NCBI GenBank assembly: GCA_016699715.1
Contig: CP065007.1
Span: 3,235,001 to 3,299,000 of the forward strand
From: Candidatus Competibacteraceae bacterium
GTDB taxonomy: Bacteria; Pseudomonadota; Gammaproteobacteria; Competibacterales; Competibacteraceae
Direction of reading: 5' to 3'
DNA length: 64,000 bases
Position numbers and translations under genes: made by a program. The notes under the pieces were generated by a model that saw only the letters and a program-made list of their open reading frames with translations, was not told the origin of the DNA and did no database searches. Shown one piece after another: positions 17,407-26,811 of the stretch (positions are counted from its first letter, which is position 1; each line of letters starts with the position of its first letter).

Positions 17407-19770
17407 ATGAGCAAGAACTTGGTCATCGTGGAATCGCCGGCCAAGGCGAAAACGATCAAGAAATACCTGGGCAAGGACTTCGAAGTGCTGGCCTCCTACG
17501 GTCATGTGCGCGATCTGGTCCCCAAGGAGGGAGCGGTCGATCCAGAGCACGACTTTGCCATGAAGTATCAGGCGATCGAGAAAAACCTGCGCCATGTCGA
17601 AGCCATCGCCAAGGCGGTCGCCAAAGCCGACGCCCTGTATCTGGCCACCGACCCGGACCGCGAGGGCGAAGCCATTTCCTGGCACCTGCAAGAAATCCTC
17701 CGGCAGCGCAACCTGCTGAGCGACAAACCAGTACAGCGGGTGGTGTTCCACGAAATTACCCAGCGGGCGATTCTGGACGCCATCAACCACCCCCGCCACC
17801 TGTCGCTGGACCTGGTCAACGCCCAACAGGCCCGCCGCGCGCTGGACTACCTGGTCGGCTTCAACCTGTCGCCGCTGCTGTGGAAGAAAATCCGGCCTGG
17901 CTTGTCGGCCGGTCGGGTGCAATCGCCGGCGCTGCGGATGATCGTCGAGCGCGAGGAGGAAATCGAGCGGTTCCAGACCCGGGAGTACTGGAGCCTGGAA
18001 GCCGACGCCACCAAAACCAACCAGCCGTTTAGCGCCCGCTTGTTCGAGTACGCCGGCGAGAAACTGACGCAGTTCAGCGTCACCGACGGCGCGCGGGCGC
18101 TGGTCCTGGAACAAACCCTGCTGGCCGCGGCGCGCGCCCAATTGGCCGAGTCCGGGGAATCGGCGGCCGATCCCGCCGCTATCGGCCGGTTGCGGGTCGC
18201 CAAGGTGGAACGCAAGCAGCGCAAGCGCCATCCCGCCGCGCCGTTCACCACCTCGACCCTGCAGCAGGAAGCCTCGCGCAAGATGGGTTTCTCCACCCAG
18301 CGCACCATGCGGGTCGCCCAGCAATTGTACGAGGGCATCGACACCGGTGGCGGCGCGGTCGGACTGATCACCTACATGCGTACCGATTCGGTCAACCTCG
18401 CTCAGGACGCGCTCGCCGAGATCCGCGCGCTGATCCTCCAGCGCTACGGCGCGCACAACGTGCCGGCCAGCCCCCGGCTGTTCAAGACCAAGGCCAAGAA
18501 CGCCCAGGAGGCGCACGAAGCGATCCGTCCGACCTCGGTCGCGGTCGTGCCGGAAACGATCCGCGCCCACCTCAACGCCGACCAGTACGCACTGTACGAG
18601 TTGATCTGGAAGCGCACCGTCGCCTGCCAGATGATTCCGGCTACCCTGGACACGGTCGCGGCGGATCTGGCCTGCGGCACCGGCAACAGCTTCCGCGCCA
18701 CCGGTTCGGTCGTTGCCGACCCCGGATTCATGGCGGTCTACCGCGAAGGCGTGGATGACCAGGCCGACGAGATCGAAGGACGGATGCTGCCACTGTTGCG
18801 GACGGGCGAATGGGTCGATCTGCTGGCGCTGCGGCCGGAGCAGCACTTCACCGAGCCGCCGCCGCGCTTTTCCGAGGCCAGCCTGGTCAAGACGCTGGAA
18901 GAATACGGCATCGGCCGACCCTCGACCTATGCGGCGATTATCTCGACTCTGCTGGCCCGTGAATACGCGGTGCTGGACAATCGCCGCTTCAAACCCACCG
19001 ACATCGGCCGCATCGTCAACCGCTTCTTGACTCAGCATTTCACCCAATATGTGGATTACGATTTCACGGCCCGGCTGGAGGACAATCTGGACGCGGTGTC
19101 TCGCGGCGAGGAGGACTGGCTGCCGCTGATGCGGGGCTTCTGGGGTCCGTTCAAGCAGCGGGTCGCGGAGAAAACGGAAAACGTCTCGCGCCAGGATGTG
19201 GTGCAAAGCCGCGAGCTGGGCAGCGACCCCAAGACCGGCAAACCGGTTTCGGTGCGGATGGGCCGGTTCGGACCCTACGCGCAGATCGGCGCCAAGGACG
19301 ATGCCGACAAACCACGCTTCGCCAGCCTGCGGCCGGAGCAGCGGATGAATACCCTCACCCTGGATGAGGCGCTGGCGCTGTTTCAACTACCGCGCGACCT
19401 CGGCACCACCGCCGACGGCGAGCCGATCCAGGCCAACATTGGCCGGTTCGGACCCTATGTTCGCTATGGCAAAAGCTACGTTTCGCTGAAACAGGAAGAT
19501 CCCTACACCGTCAGCCGCGAGCGGGCGCTGGAACTGATCGCCGCGCACCAACAGGCGGCGGCCAACAGGATCCTGCGCGAGTTCCCCGACTCCGCCATCC
19601 GCATCCTGAACGGCCGATTCGGCCCCTACATCACCGACGGCAAGAAAAACGTCCGTCTGCCCAAGGACCGCGATCCCGCCAGCCTGGGGCTGGCCGAGTG
19701 CGAAACGCTGGTGCGCGAGGCGCCCGACAAGAAGCCCGCCACCCGCCGCCGCGCCGCCAAGTCGTCCTGA
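17407..19770 (+). CDS. topA: DNA topoisomerase I
   Basis: Type IA topoisomerase that relaxes negative supercoils through a 5'-phosphotyrosine intermediate. The 787-residue product has the Toprim domain (SKNLVIVESPAKAKTIKKYLG and the acidic triad in DPDREGEAISWH) and the catalytic tyrosine in GLITYMRTDSVNLA. The C-terminal region lacks the four-cysteine zinc ribbons of E. coli TopA. Instead it has repeats built around GRFGPYxQIG, GRFGPYVRYGKSYVSL and GRFGPYITDGKKNVRLPK, a type of C-terminus common in other bacteria. It ends in a basic Arg/Lys/Ala tail. The stop overlaps the probable start of the downstream tsaC-like gene. Confidence 0.95.
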   Translation: MSKNLVIVESPAKAKTIKKYLGKDFEVLASYGHVRDLVPKEGAVDPEHDFAMKYQAIEKNLRHVEAIAKAVAKADALYLATDPDREGEAISWHLQEILRQRNLLSDKPVQRVVFHEITQRAILDAINHPRHLSLDLVNAQQARRALDYLVGFNLSPLLWKKIRPGLSAGRVQSPALRMIVEREEEIERFQTREYWSLEADATKTNQPFSARLFEYAGEKLTQFSVTDGARALVLEQTLLAAARAQLAESGESAADPAAIGRLRVAKVERKQRKRHPAAPFTTSTLQQEASRKMGFSTQRTMRVAQQLYEGIDTGGGAVGLITYMRTDSVNLAQDALAEIRALILQRYGAHNVPASPRLFKTKAKNAQEAHEAIRPTSVAVVPETIRAHLNADQYALYELIWKRTVACQMIPATLDTVAADLACGTGNSFRATGSVVADPGFMAVYREGVDDQADEIEGRMLPLLRTGEWVDLLALRPEQHFTEPPPRFSEASLVKTLEEYGIGRPSTYAAIISTLLAREYAVLDNRRFKPTDIGRIVNRFLTQHFTQYVDYDFTARLEDNLDAVSRGEEDWLPLMRGFWGPFKQRVAEKTENVSRQDVVQSRELGSDPKTGKPVSVRMGRFGPYAQIGAKDDADKPRFASLRPEQRMNTLTLDEALALFQLPRDLGTTADGEPIQANIGRFGPYVRYGKSYVSLKQEDPYTVSRERALELIAAHQQAAANRILREFPDSAIRILNGRFGPYITDGKKNVRLPKDRDPASLGLAECETLVREAPDKKPATRRRAAKSS

Positions 19771-20342
19771 GCTGGAGCCCCGCCATCAACCTGCTGCGTT
19801 TGCGCGCCGTCGCCCGCGCGGTTCGCTCCGGCGGCCTGATCGCCTACCCCACCGAGGCGGTGTACGGGCTCGGCTGCGATCCCCGCAACGAACGAGCGGT
19901 GCGGCGCTTGCTCGCGCTCAAACGCCGGTCGGCGCATAAGGGTTTGATCCTGATCGCGGCCGATTTCGCCCAGCTCGCCCCTTTTCTGCGCCTCCTGAGC
20001 TCGGCCGAGCTGGGGCGGTTGCGGGCAAGCTGGCCGGGACCTCACACTTGGCTGGTTCCCGCCCGGCGCGGAACCCCACGCTGGCTACGGGGCAGGCACG
20101 ACACCCTGGCGGTGCGGGTGACCGCCCATCCGCCGGTGGCGGCGCTGTGCCGGGTTTGTGGCCATCCACTGGTGTCCACCAGCGCCAACCTCAGCGGCCG
20201 CCCTCCGGCTCGTACCGCGCTGGCGGCGCGCCGGCAACTGGGACGAGATCTCGATGCCCTGCTGCCCGGCCCGACCGGCGGCGCGGCCAAACCGACCACC
20301 ATCCGAAGCTTGCGGACCGGCCGGATCGTGCGCGGCGGGTGA
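19767..20342 (+). CDS. tsaC: TsaC/YrdC family threonylcarbamoyl-AMP synthase
   Basis: YrdC-fold enzyme that makes threonylcarbamoyl-AMP from Thr, bicarbonate and ATP for the t6A37 modification of tRNAs. Signature segments are IAYPTEAVYGLGCDP, the basic KRRSAHKGLILIAAD, and HPLVSTSANLSGRP. The start is uncertain. TTG at 19800 would leave only seven residues before the conserved RSGGLIAYPTEA. A CTG at 19767 that overlaps the topA stop (CTGA) gives a more usual N-terminus; no ATG or GTG lies between, and the next ATG upstream, 19698, is inside topA. Neither candidate has a good ribosome-binding site, so translation is probably coupled to topA. It converges with the phosphorylase gene, with two bases between stops. 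Confidence 0.85.
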   Translation: MSWSPAINLLRLRAVARAVRSGGLIAYPTEAVYGLGCDPRNERAVRRLLALKRRSAHKGLILIAADFAQLAPFLRLLSSAELGRLRASWPGPHTWLVPARRGTPRWLRGRHDTLAVRVTAHPPVAALCRVCGHPLVSTSANLSGRPPARTALAARRQLGRDLDALLPGPTGGAAKPTTIRSLRTGRIVRGG

Positions 20343-20344
20343 GC

Positions 20345-21097
20345 TTAGAGCGAATCCAGGGTCGGGATGACTTGCGCCAGCAGTGTCTTGACCTTGTCCA
20401 TGCTACCGGCCAGGTTGTCCTCGATCTCGGCCATGGTGATCGCACCGACGACCTTACCCGCCGCCCAGTTGGCCACCACCGCGCATGTGGCATAGCGCAT
20501 GCCCAGCTCGCGGGCCAGGGCGGCCTCCGGCATTCCGGTCATGCCGACGATGTCGCAACCGTCCCGCTCCAGCCGGCGGATCTCCGCCGCCGTCTCCAGC
20601 CGTGGCCCCGGCATCGCCGCATAAGTGCATGACTCGCGCGCCTCAAGGCCCAGATCGCGAGCCGCCTGGATCAGCCGTTCCCGCAATTCGGGGCAGTAGG
20701 GCTCGGTAAAATCGATATGGGTGACGTGGCTCAGGTTGTCCTCGAAGAAGGTACAGTGCCGGCCCCAGGTGTAATCCACGATCTGATCGGGAAACGCCAG
20801 TACGCCCGGTGCCATATCGGCGCGAATGCCGCCCACCGCCGCCACCGCAATGACCTGCTCGACGCCGAGCCGGTGTAGCGCCCAGAGGTTGGCTCGGTAG
20901 TTGATCTTGTGCGGCGGCAAGGTGTGATGTTGGCCATGGCGAGCCAGAAAAACCACGGCCCGTCCCCCCAGTTCACCGTGAATCACGGGGCTGGACGGCT
21001 CGCCGTAGGGCGTGGACAGCGTTTCCCGATGTGCGGTCCGCAGAGCGTCCAGGGTAGTGAGGCCGGTGCCCCCGATGATGGCGATGGTGGGTGTCAT
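20345..21097 (-). CDS. S-methyl-5'-thioinosine / thioadenosine phosphorylase
   Basis: Phosphorolytic cleavage of a 5'-methylthio-nucleoside in polyamine by-product salvage. The 250-residue product has the MTAP/PNP-II fold motifs: IAIIGGTGL at the N-terminus, ARHGQHHTLPPHKINYRAN, AAVGGIRADMAPG and GPRLETAAEIRRL. In pseudomonads the gene next to nagZ with this sequence type is a methylthioinosine phosphorylase, and the hpt gene beside it could recycle the hypoxanthine product; that specificity is inferred from context. The ATG was chosen because GAGG lies seven bases upstream; a longer frame exists. Genes nagZ, hpt and this one run in the same direction. Confidence 0.88.
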   Translation of the reverse strand: MTPTIAIIGGTGLTTLDALRTAHRETLSTPYGEPSSPVIHGELGGRAVVFLARHGQHHTLPPHKINYRANLWALHRLGVEQVIAVAAVGGIRADMAPGVLAFPDQIVDYTWGRHCTFFEDNLSHVTHIDFTEPYCPELRERLIQAARDLGLEARESCTYAAMPGPRLETAAEIRRLERDGCDIVGMTGMPEAALARELGMRYATCAVVANWAAGKVVGAITMAEIEDNLAGSMDKVKTLLAQVIPTLDSL

Positions 21098-21160
21098 AAC
21101 GGTAACCTCGCGGTCGGAAACGATCATGGAAAGACGCTAACAAGCCGGGTCGGCGGCCAC

Positions 21161-21715
21161 TCAATCACGGGTGGCGTAGATGGCTGGCAACTGGCGCCAA
21201 TATTCCTTGTAGTCCATGCCGCAGCCGAACACATAGCGATCCGGCACCTCCAGCCCGACAAAGTCCACATGCAGCCCCGGTGTCTTGCGATTATGTCGCT
21301 TGTTGGCCAACACCGCGCTGTAGACCGTCGTCGCGCCCCGCCGGCGCACTGCCTCCAGAATCGCCTTGAGGGTGTTGCCTTCGTCGAAGATATCGTCAAC
21401 CACCAACACGGTTCGGCCGGCGACCGCCGGCGGCGGCGGCGCGATCCAGTCGAGCGTGCCGCCGCGGATACCGCCGCGATAACGGGTGGCATGCAAGTAA
21501 CCGACTTGCAGCGGAAAGCGCAAGCGGGACAAGATCAGCGCGCCGGGAATAAAGGCACCGTTCATGACCACCAGCACCAGCGGATTGCAGTCTCCCAACC
21601 GGTCGGTTATGGCGACCGCCAGGCGGTCCAGCGCGATCTCAACCTGCTCCGGCGGGCGGAGCAGTTCGGCCTCGCGCAATACGATAGAAGCCTGTTCGGC
21701 GGTAATCGAGGACAT
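21161..21715 (-). CDS. hpt: Hypoxanthine-guanine phosphoribosyltransferase
   Basis: Purine salvage enzyme converting hypoxanthine (and guanine) plus PRPP to IMP (and GMP). The 184-residue product carries the type I PRPP-binding motif TVLVVDDIFDEGNTL at about residues 100-114, the flexible-loop region ATRYRGGIRGGTLDW, and the purine-pocket segment LEVPDRYVFGCGMDYKEYWR near the C-terminus. The start is the ATG giving MSSITAEQASIVL; upstream in-frame sequence lies partly inside nagZ and is not conserved. Position between nagZ and a methylthioinosine/adenosine phosphorylase fits a salvage role. Confidence 0.92.
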   Translation of the reverse strand: MSSITAEQASIVLREAELLRPPEQVEIALDRLAVAITDRLGDCNPLVLVVMNGAFIPGALILSRLRFPLQVGYLHATRYRGGIRGGTLDWIAPPPPAVAGRTVLVVDDIFDEGNTLKAILEAVRRRGATTVYSAVLANKRHNRKTPGLHVDFVGLEVPDRYVFGCGMDYKEYWRQLPAIYATRD

Positions 21716-21755
21716 GGCGAACTTCGTTGAGGTGGAAAAAATGCTCCCAGCGGTT

Positions 21756-22802
21756 TCAGATATCCATGTCCAGCAGCGGGAATGCATCGTAATCGTGCAC
21801 CAAGCGGACCGCCCGTTGCCAGACCGGGCCACGGCGCAGATGTTCCAGGGTGGGATGGCCGCGCCCGTGCAAGCGGATCAGCCGCAACTGGCTGACCGGC
21901 TCCGAAACAGGGCGCAGACGCTCCAGAATGGCACTGGCGGCACGACGGTCGTTGCAGGCCAGCACCATGTCGCAACCGGCCGTCAGCGCCGCTTCGGCCC
22001 GCTCGGGCGCCGCGCCGGCTTCGCCCGCGCCGGCCATGTCCAGATCGTCGCTGAAGATCGTCCCCTGGAATTCCAAACGCCGCCGCAGAATGTCCCGTAG
22101 CCAGCGCGCCGAAAAACCGGCCGGTCGGTCGTCCACCTGAGGATAGAGCACATGCGCGGGCATGATGGCGGCTAAGCCGTAATGAATCATACGCTCGAAG
22201 GCCAACAGATCGGCGTGTTCCAGATCGGCGTAGGCGCGCGGGTCCACCGGCAACTCCAGATGCGAGTCGGCGGCGATGCCGCCATGCCCCGGAAAATGCT
22301 TGCCGACCGCCTCCATGCCTGCCTTCTGCATGCCGCTGACATAGGCGTGGGCTAAATCCGCCACCGCTTCGGGATCGTGGTGAAACGCCCGGTCACCGAT
22401 CACGCCGCTGATGCCGTAATCCAGATCCAGCACCGGCGCGAAACTCAAATCCACGCCCACCGCCCGCAGTTCGGCGGCCATGAGCCAGCCGGTGACGCGA
22501 GCCAGTTGCTTGGCGCGCATCCGGTCCCGGTCGTAAATCTCGCCCAGCCGACGCACCGGCGGCAAACGGGTGAAACCGTCGCGAAATCGTTGGACCCGGC
22601 CGCCCTCGTGATCCACCGCCACCAGCAGCCGCGGTTGGCGCAGGGCGTGAATGGCGGCGGTCAGCGCCGCCACCTGTTCCGGCGACCGATAGTTGCGAGC
22701 AAACAGAATGACGCCGCCCACCCGTGGATGGCACAGGATCTCGCGCTCCTCCGTGCTCAGTTCCAGGCCGTCCAACCCCAGCATCACCGGTCCCAATGCC
22801 AT
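21756..22802 (-). CDS. nagZ: Beta-N-acetylhexosaminidase NagZ
   Basis: Cytosolic GH3 enzyme that removes GlcNAc from 1,6-anhydro-muropeptides during peptidoglycan recycling. The 348-residue product begins MALGPVMLGLDG, close to the E. coli start, and contains VDHEGGRVQRFR, the GH3 active-site loop KHFPGHGGIAADSHLELP (catalytic His/Asp dyad), and the nucleophile region GTIFSDDLDMAGA. The open frame extends 24 codons upstream, so a start at 22874 is possible, but only the shorter form matches the family. In species with AmpC it affects beta-lactamase induction; no ampR/ampC is visible here. Confidence 0.93.
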   Translation of the reverse strand: MALGPVMLGLDGLELSTEEREILCHPRVGGVILFARNYRSPEQVAALTAAIHALRQPRLLVAVDHEGGRVQRFRDGFTRLPPVRRLGEIYDRDRMRAKQLARVTGWLMAAELRAVGVDLSFAPVLDLDYGISGVIGDRAFHHDPEAVADLAHAYVSGMQKAGMEAVGKHFPGHGGIAADSHLELPVDPRAYADLEHADLLAFERMIHYGLAAIMPAHVLYPQVDDRPAGFSARWLRDILRRRLEFQGTIFSDDLDMAGAGEAGAAPERAEAALTAGCDMVLACNDRRAASAILERLRPVSEPVSQLRLIRLHGRGHPTLEHLRRGPVWQRAVRLVHDYDAFPLLDMDI

Positions 22803-22897
22803 CGTCCGCACCTTTATTCGTGCCTGTTGCCACCCAAATGGTTTTATCATAGCGATTAATTTCACTCGCGCCATCCCTTATATCGGCACCTTTCACC

Positions 22898-25246
22898 ATG
22901 CCCCCAAGCCCGCGGTCACTTGTCCCCCACCGATGCCGGAGGCTGTGGATTTGCCTGTTGGCCGCGCTGGTCGCAATCGGTGCCATCTCCCCTGGCGGCG
23001 GCATCGCCGAACCGTCGCCACCGGTATCGGTCAGCGCCGCCACCCCGCCACCGCCCAACCTCGCGGCAGCGCTTCCAGACGAGATAGCCACCACTCGTCG
23101 GAACGCCGATGCGCCACCTCCGAGCGCGGCGCACCAGAAAACCGGCCTGCTGGCGGCGGTGCTGCGCTATGCCTTCTGGATTCTGGGGTCGCTGGCGGCG
23201 ATCGCGATCGCGACCTTGCTGTGGTCCTCGCTGCTGCAACGGCAAGTGACGCAGCGAACCCGGCAATTGCAGCGGGAATTGAACGAACGCCGGCAAGCCG
23301 AAACGGCTCTACGCGAAAGCGAGGCGCGCTTCCGCGACGTGACCGAAGCCGCCAGCGACTGGATCTGGGAGATGAACGACAACCTGCGCTTCACCTATCT
23401 ATCGGAACGTTTTTACGCGCTGACCGGGATCGCTCCGCAGCATGTGCTTGGCCGCACCCGCTGGGAACTGGCAAGCGGGGACCTGGCCGGCAACCCGCAA
23501 AAGTGGCGGCGGCACCGGCAATTGCTGGAACAACGCCAGCCATTCCGCGACTTCGTCTACCAAACCCGGCTGAGCGACGCTCACGACGAGGGCCGTTATC
23601 TCAAAGTCAGCGGCAAGCCGATTCATGACGGGGGAGGCCAGTTCCAGGGCTACCGCGGCACCGGCACCGACATCACCGAACAGGTCAAGGCGGAGATGGC
23701 GTTGCATGAAAGCGAGCTGCGGTTGCGGCGCATCATCGATCTGGTGCCACACATGATTTTCGCCAAGGATCGCTATGGGCACTTCCTGTTGGCCAATCGC
23801 GCCACCGCCGCGGCCTACGACATGAGCATCGAAGCACTGACCAATCACTCCCATCGTCTCGTTCACGGCGACGAGGAGGAGGTGGAACGAATGTTGGTCG
23901 ACGACCTGGAGGTCATCGAAAGCGGGGTTTCCAAGCTTATCGCCGAGGAAGCCTTTACCGATCACACCGGCCACACCCGCACCATGCAGACCATTAAAAT
24001 CCCCTTCGTCGAACCGGGCTTGAACGAAACCGCGGTGTTGGGCGTATCGATCGATATCACCGAACAGAAACACGCCAAGGAAGAAGTGGCCCGCATGCGG
24101 CTCTATCTCAGGAATATCATCGATTCGATGCCCTCGATCCTGATCGGCGTGGACCCCTGGGGCTACATCACCGTGCTGAATCAGCCGGCCGAGGAAGTGA
24201 GCGGCCTGTCGTGGGAAACCGCGCAGGGCCGCTTTTTCGGTGACGTATTCCCACAACTGGAAAGCCAATTCGAACAGGTGCGGCAGGCGATCCATCTCGG
24301 CCGACCGATCAAAACGCCGCGAATGACCTTCGACGTCGGCGGCGAACTGCACTACGCCGACGTGATGGTCTATCCTTTGATGGCGGAAAGCGCCGGTGGG
24401 GCGGTGATCCGCATGGACGACGTCACCGCCCGGGTCCGAATCGAATCCATGATGGTGCAGACTGAAAAAATGTTGTCGGTCGGAGGGCTGGCGGCCGGCA
24501 TGGCGCATGAAATCAACAACCCACTCGGCGTGATCCTGCAGGGCAGTCAGAACATTCTGCGGCGCATCGACCCGGACAGGCCGCAGAACCGCGAGGCCGC
24601 CGCCGCCATCGACGCCGATTTGCATCGGATCAACCGTTATCTGGCGGAACGGGGCATCCTGCATTTCCTCGAAGGCATTCGCGAAGCCGGCGCGCGCGCC
24701 GCCAAGATCGTCGCCGACATGCTGTCGTTCAGCCGACGCAGCGAATCGCGCTTCGCCCTGGTGGACCTGGAAGACATGCTGGAAACCGTGCTGCGGCTGG
24801 CCGCCAGCGACTACGACCTGAAAAAAAAGTACGACTTCAGGCGCATCGCCATCGAACGCGATTACGACCCCGCGCTGCGCGTGATGTATTGCGACAAGAC
24901 GGAAATCGAGCAGGTGATCCTGAATTTGCTCAAGAACGCCGCCCAAGCCATGGCCGACGACGGTACAGCGTCGCCAACCATCATCTTGCGCACCCGCCGC
25001 GAACCGGACGCCGTTTTGCTCGAAGTGATTGACAACGGACCCGGCATGGACCAAAAAACCCTTAACCGAATCTTCGAGCCCTTCTTTACCACCAAGGAGG
25101 TGGGGGCCGGGACGGGTTTGGGATTGTCGGTGTCCTATTTCATCATCACCGAGCAACACAACGGCCGGTTGTCGGTAAGCTCCAAACCGGGCCAGGGCAC
25201 CTGTTTCAGCATTCGCCTGCCTTCGAACCGGGAGGCGCTACCATGA
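22898..25246 (+). CDS. Multi-PAS membrane sensor histidine kinase
   Basis: A 782-residue sensor kinase. An N-terminal hydrophobic segment (about residues 15-32) and a second helix (LGSLAAIAIATLLWSSLL, about 95-112) bracket a short Pro/Ala-rich periplasmic part. Then come a coiled coil and three PAS/PAC domains starting near 145, 270 and 400. HisKA follows, with the phospho-acceptor at His537 (MAHEINNPLG), then a HATPase domain (N box ILNLLKNAAQAM, DNGPGMDQK, GTGLGLSVSY). The HisKA has an unusually long helical insert (IDADLHRINRYLAERG). Its stop overlaps the next gene (ATGA), opening a four-gene operon with two receivers and a STAS protein. The ligand is not predictable. Confidence 0.88.
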   Translation: MPPSPRSLVPHRCRRLWICLLAALVAIGAISPGGGIAEPSPPVSVSAATPPPPNLAAALPDEIATTRRNADAPPPSAAHQKTGLLAAVLRYAFWILGSLAAIAIATLLWSSLLQRQVTQRTRQLQRELNERRQAETALRESEARFRDVTEAASDWIWEMNDNLRFTYLSERFYALTGIAPQHVLGRTRWELASGDLAGNPQKWRRHRQLLEQRQPFRDFVYQTRLSDAHDEGRYLKVSGKPIHDGGGQFQGYRGTGTDITEQVKAEMALHESELRLRRIIDLVPHMIFAKDRYGHFLLANRATAAAYDMSIEALTNHSHRLVHGDEEEVERMLVDDLEVIESGVSKLIAEEAFTDHTGHTRTMQTIKIPFVEPGLNETAVLGVSIDITEQKHAKEEVARMRLYLRNIIDSMPSILIGVDPWGYITVLNQPAEEVSGLSWETAQGRFFGDVFPQLESQFEQVRQAIHLGRPIKTPRMTFDVGGELHYADVMVYPLMAESAGGAVIRMDDVTARVRIESMMVQTEKMLSVGGLAAGMAHEINNPLGVILQGSQNILRRIDPDRPQNREAAAAIDADLHRINRYLAERGILHFLEGIREAGARAAKIVADMLSFSRRSESRFALVDLEDMLETVLRLAASDYDLKKKYDFRRIAIERDYDPALRVMYCDKTEIEQVILNLLKNAAQAMADDGTASPTIILRTRREPDAVLLEVIDNGPGMDQKTLNRIFEPFFTTKEVGAGTGLGLSVSYFIITEQHNGRLSVSSKPGQGTCFSIRLPSNREALP

Positions 25247-25632
25247 GCGCTTGGGTCTTGATTGTCGACGACGAGGAAATGATTCGGGAAAACCTGAAGG
25301 CCTACCTGGAGGACGAAGGCTGGCGGGTGGCGGCGTTTGAAGCCGTTGCTCCGGCTTTGCGCTGGCTGCGGGAAGGCACCTCCTGCCAAATCTGCATCAT
25401 GGACATGCGCCTGCCCGACATGGACGGCAACACCGCCATCCGCATCCTGAATCACCTGTACCCCGGCATCGAATTCCTGATCCATACCGGGTCTTCCAGC
25501 TACAGCCTGCCCGACGATTTGCGAGCGCTGGGTCTGGATGATGACCGGATCTACCAGAAACCGCTGAACGACATGGCGCCGCTGGCGGCGGCGGTGCGGA
25601 CCTTGGCGACGACGCGCGAGCCCCGGTCATGA
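25243..25632 (+). CDS. Single-domain response regulator receiver
   Basis: A 129-residue stand-alone CheY-like receiver: acidic pair DDEE at residues 9-12, phospho-acceptor Asp54 (IMDMRLPDMDG), Thr/Ser switch in IHTGSS, and the conserved Lys in YQKPL. There is no output domain. It overlaps both the upstream kinase gene and the downstream receiver-phosphatase gene by four bases, so it probably relays or competes for phosphoryl groups from the same kinase. Confidence 0.9.
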   Translation: MSAWVLIVDDEEMIRENLKAYLEDEGWRVAAFEAVAPALRWLREGTSCQICIMDMRLPDMDGNTAIRILNHLYPGIEFLIHTGSSSYSLPDDLRALGLDDDRIYQKPLNDMAPLAAAVRTLATTREPRS

Positions 25633-26810
25633 GCGAGAGACCAGCGCGCATCCTGACCATCGACGACGAGCAGATAGTTCGCGAAATCCTCGCCGCCTAC
25701 CTGGAAGACAGCGGGTTCGAGGTCACGCAAGCCCGCGATGGCTGGACCGGCGTCGAGATGATTCGCGACGAGCAACCCGATCTGGTGCTGTGCGACCTGC
25801 GGATGCCGGGCATGGACGGCCTGCAGGTGTTGGCCACGGTGACCCGCGAGTTCCCCGAACTGCCGATCCTGGTGGTGTCCGGCATGGGTGGCATGAGCGA
25901 CGCCATTCAGGCGCTCAAGCTCGGCGCCTGGGACTATGTCACCAAACCGATCGAGGACATGGCGGTGCTGGAACACGCCATTGATCACGCCCTGGAGCGC
26001 GCCCGGTTACGGCGGGAAAACCGCGAACATCGCGAGCACCTGGAGGGGGTCAACGAACAGTTGCGGCAAACCGTGCGGCAATTGCGGGAAGACGAAGCGG
26101 CGGCACGGCGCATCCAGTTTCAGTTGCTGCCGGAAAACGACAAAATTTACCGTCACTACCGTTTTAGCCGCCACCTGCTCACCTCACAGTATCTCAGCGG
26201 CGATTTCGTGGATTATTTCGTTATCGACGGTGATCACCTGGGTTTCTACATCGCCGATGTGTCCGGGCACGGCGTATCGTCGGCCTTCGTGACGGTGATG
26301 CTGAAAAGCTACATCGGCCGCTACCGGGAACTGCACCGGCAAAACCGCGACCGGGGGATTCTCAACCCGGCGGAGACGCTGAGCCGCTTGAACCGGGAGA
26401 TCTTCGGTTGCCACATGGACAAGTACCTGACCATGTTCTACGGCATTATCGAGTGGTCGAACAATTTGTTGCGCTACAGCAGCGGTGGCCAATTTCCCTT
26501 CCCGATCCTGTTCGACGGCCAGCAGGCGAGTTATGTCGGCAAGAAAAGCCTGCCAATCGGTCTGTTCGACTTTGCCAACTATCAGACTGAAACACTGCCG
26601 TTGCCGCCGCGGTTCGCCATGGCGCTGATCTCGGATGGCATCCTCGAAACCTTGCCGCAGGCCAGCCTGCGCGACAAACAGGCGTTCCTGCTGGAACTGA
26701 TCGGCGGCACCGACCTCACCATCGACAATCTCATTCGGCAATTGGGTCTGGATCAAGCCGGCCCTTTGCCGGATGATGTCACCTTGTTGCTGATCACGAG
26801 GACGGAGTGA
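25629..26810 (+). CDS. Response regulator with PP2C-type (SpoIIE/RsbU) phosphatase output
   Basis: A 393-residue protein with an N-terminal receiver (Asp56 in LCDLRMPGMDG, Lys near 105), a coiled-coil linker (about 120-160, rich in Arg/Glu/Gln) and a C-terminal PPM/PP2C Ser/Thr phosphatase domain. Metal-ligand motifs are visible at SGDFVDYFVID and YIADVSGHGVSSAF, with the later ALISDGILET. This is the domain order of HsbR/RsbU-type switch phosphatases, which dephosphorylate STAS anti-sigma antagonists. The STAS gene follows directly, one base after the stop, giving the likely substrate. HsbR of Pseudomonas also has a C-terminal kinase part; none is seen here. Confidence 0.88.
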   Translation: MSERPARILTIDDEQIVREILAAYLEDSGFEVTQARDGWTGVEMIRDEQPDLVLCDLRMPGMDGLQVLATVTREFPELPILVVSGMGGMSDAIQALKLGAWDYVTKPIEDMAVLEHAIDHALERARLRRENREHREHLEGVNEQLRQTVRQLREDEAAARRIQFQLLPENDKIYRHYRFSRHLLTSQYLSGDFVDYFVIDGDHLGFYIADVSGHGVSSAFVTVMLKSYIGRYRELHRQNRDRGILNPAETLSRLNREIFGCHMDKYLTMFYGIIEWSNNLLRYSSGGQFPFPILFDGQQASYVGKKSLPIGLFDFANYQTETLPLPPRFAMALISDGILETLPQASLRDKQAFLLELIGGTDLTIDNLIRQLGLDQAGPLPDDVTLLLITRTE

Positions 26811-26811
26811 G

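Noticed and set aside
17257..19386. A 709-codon open frame antisense to topA
   Set aside because: topA is unambiguous on the other strand with all motifs; the antisense frame has composition typical of a GC-rich shadow and no domain.
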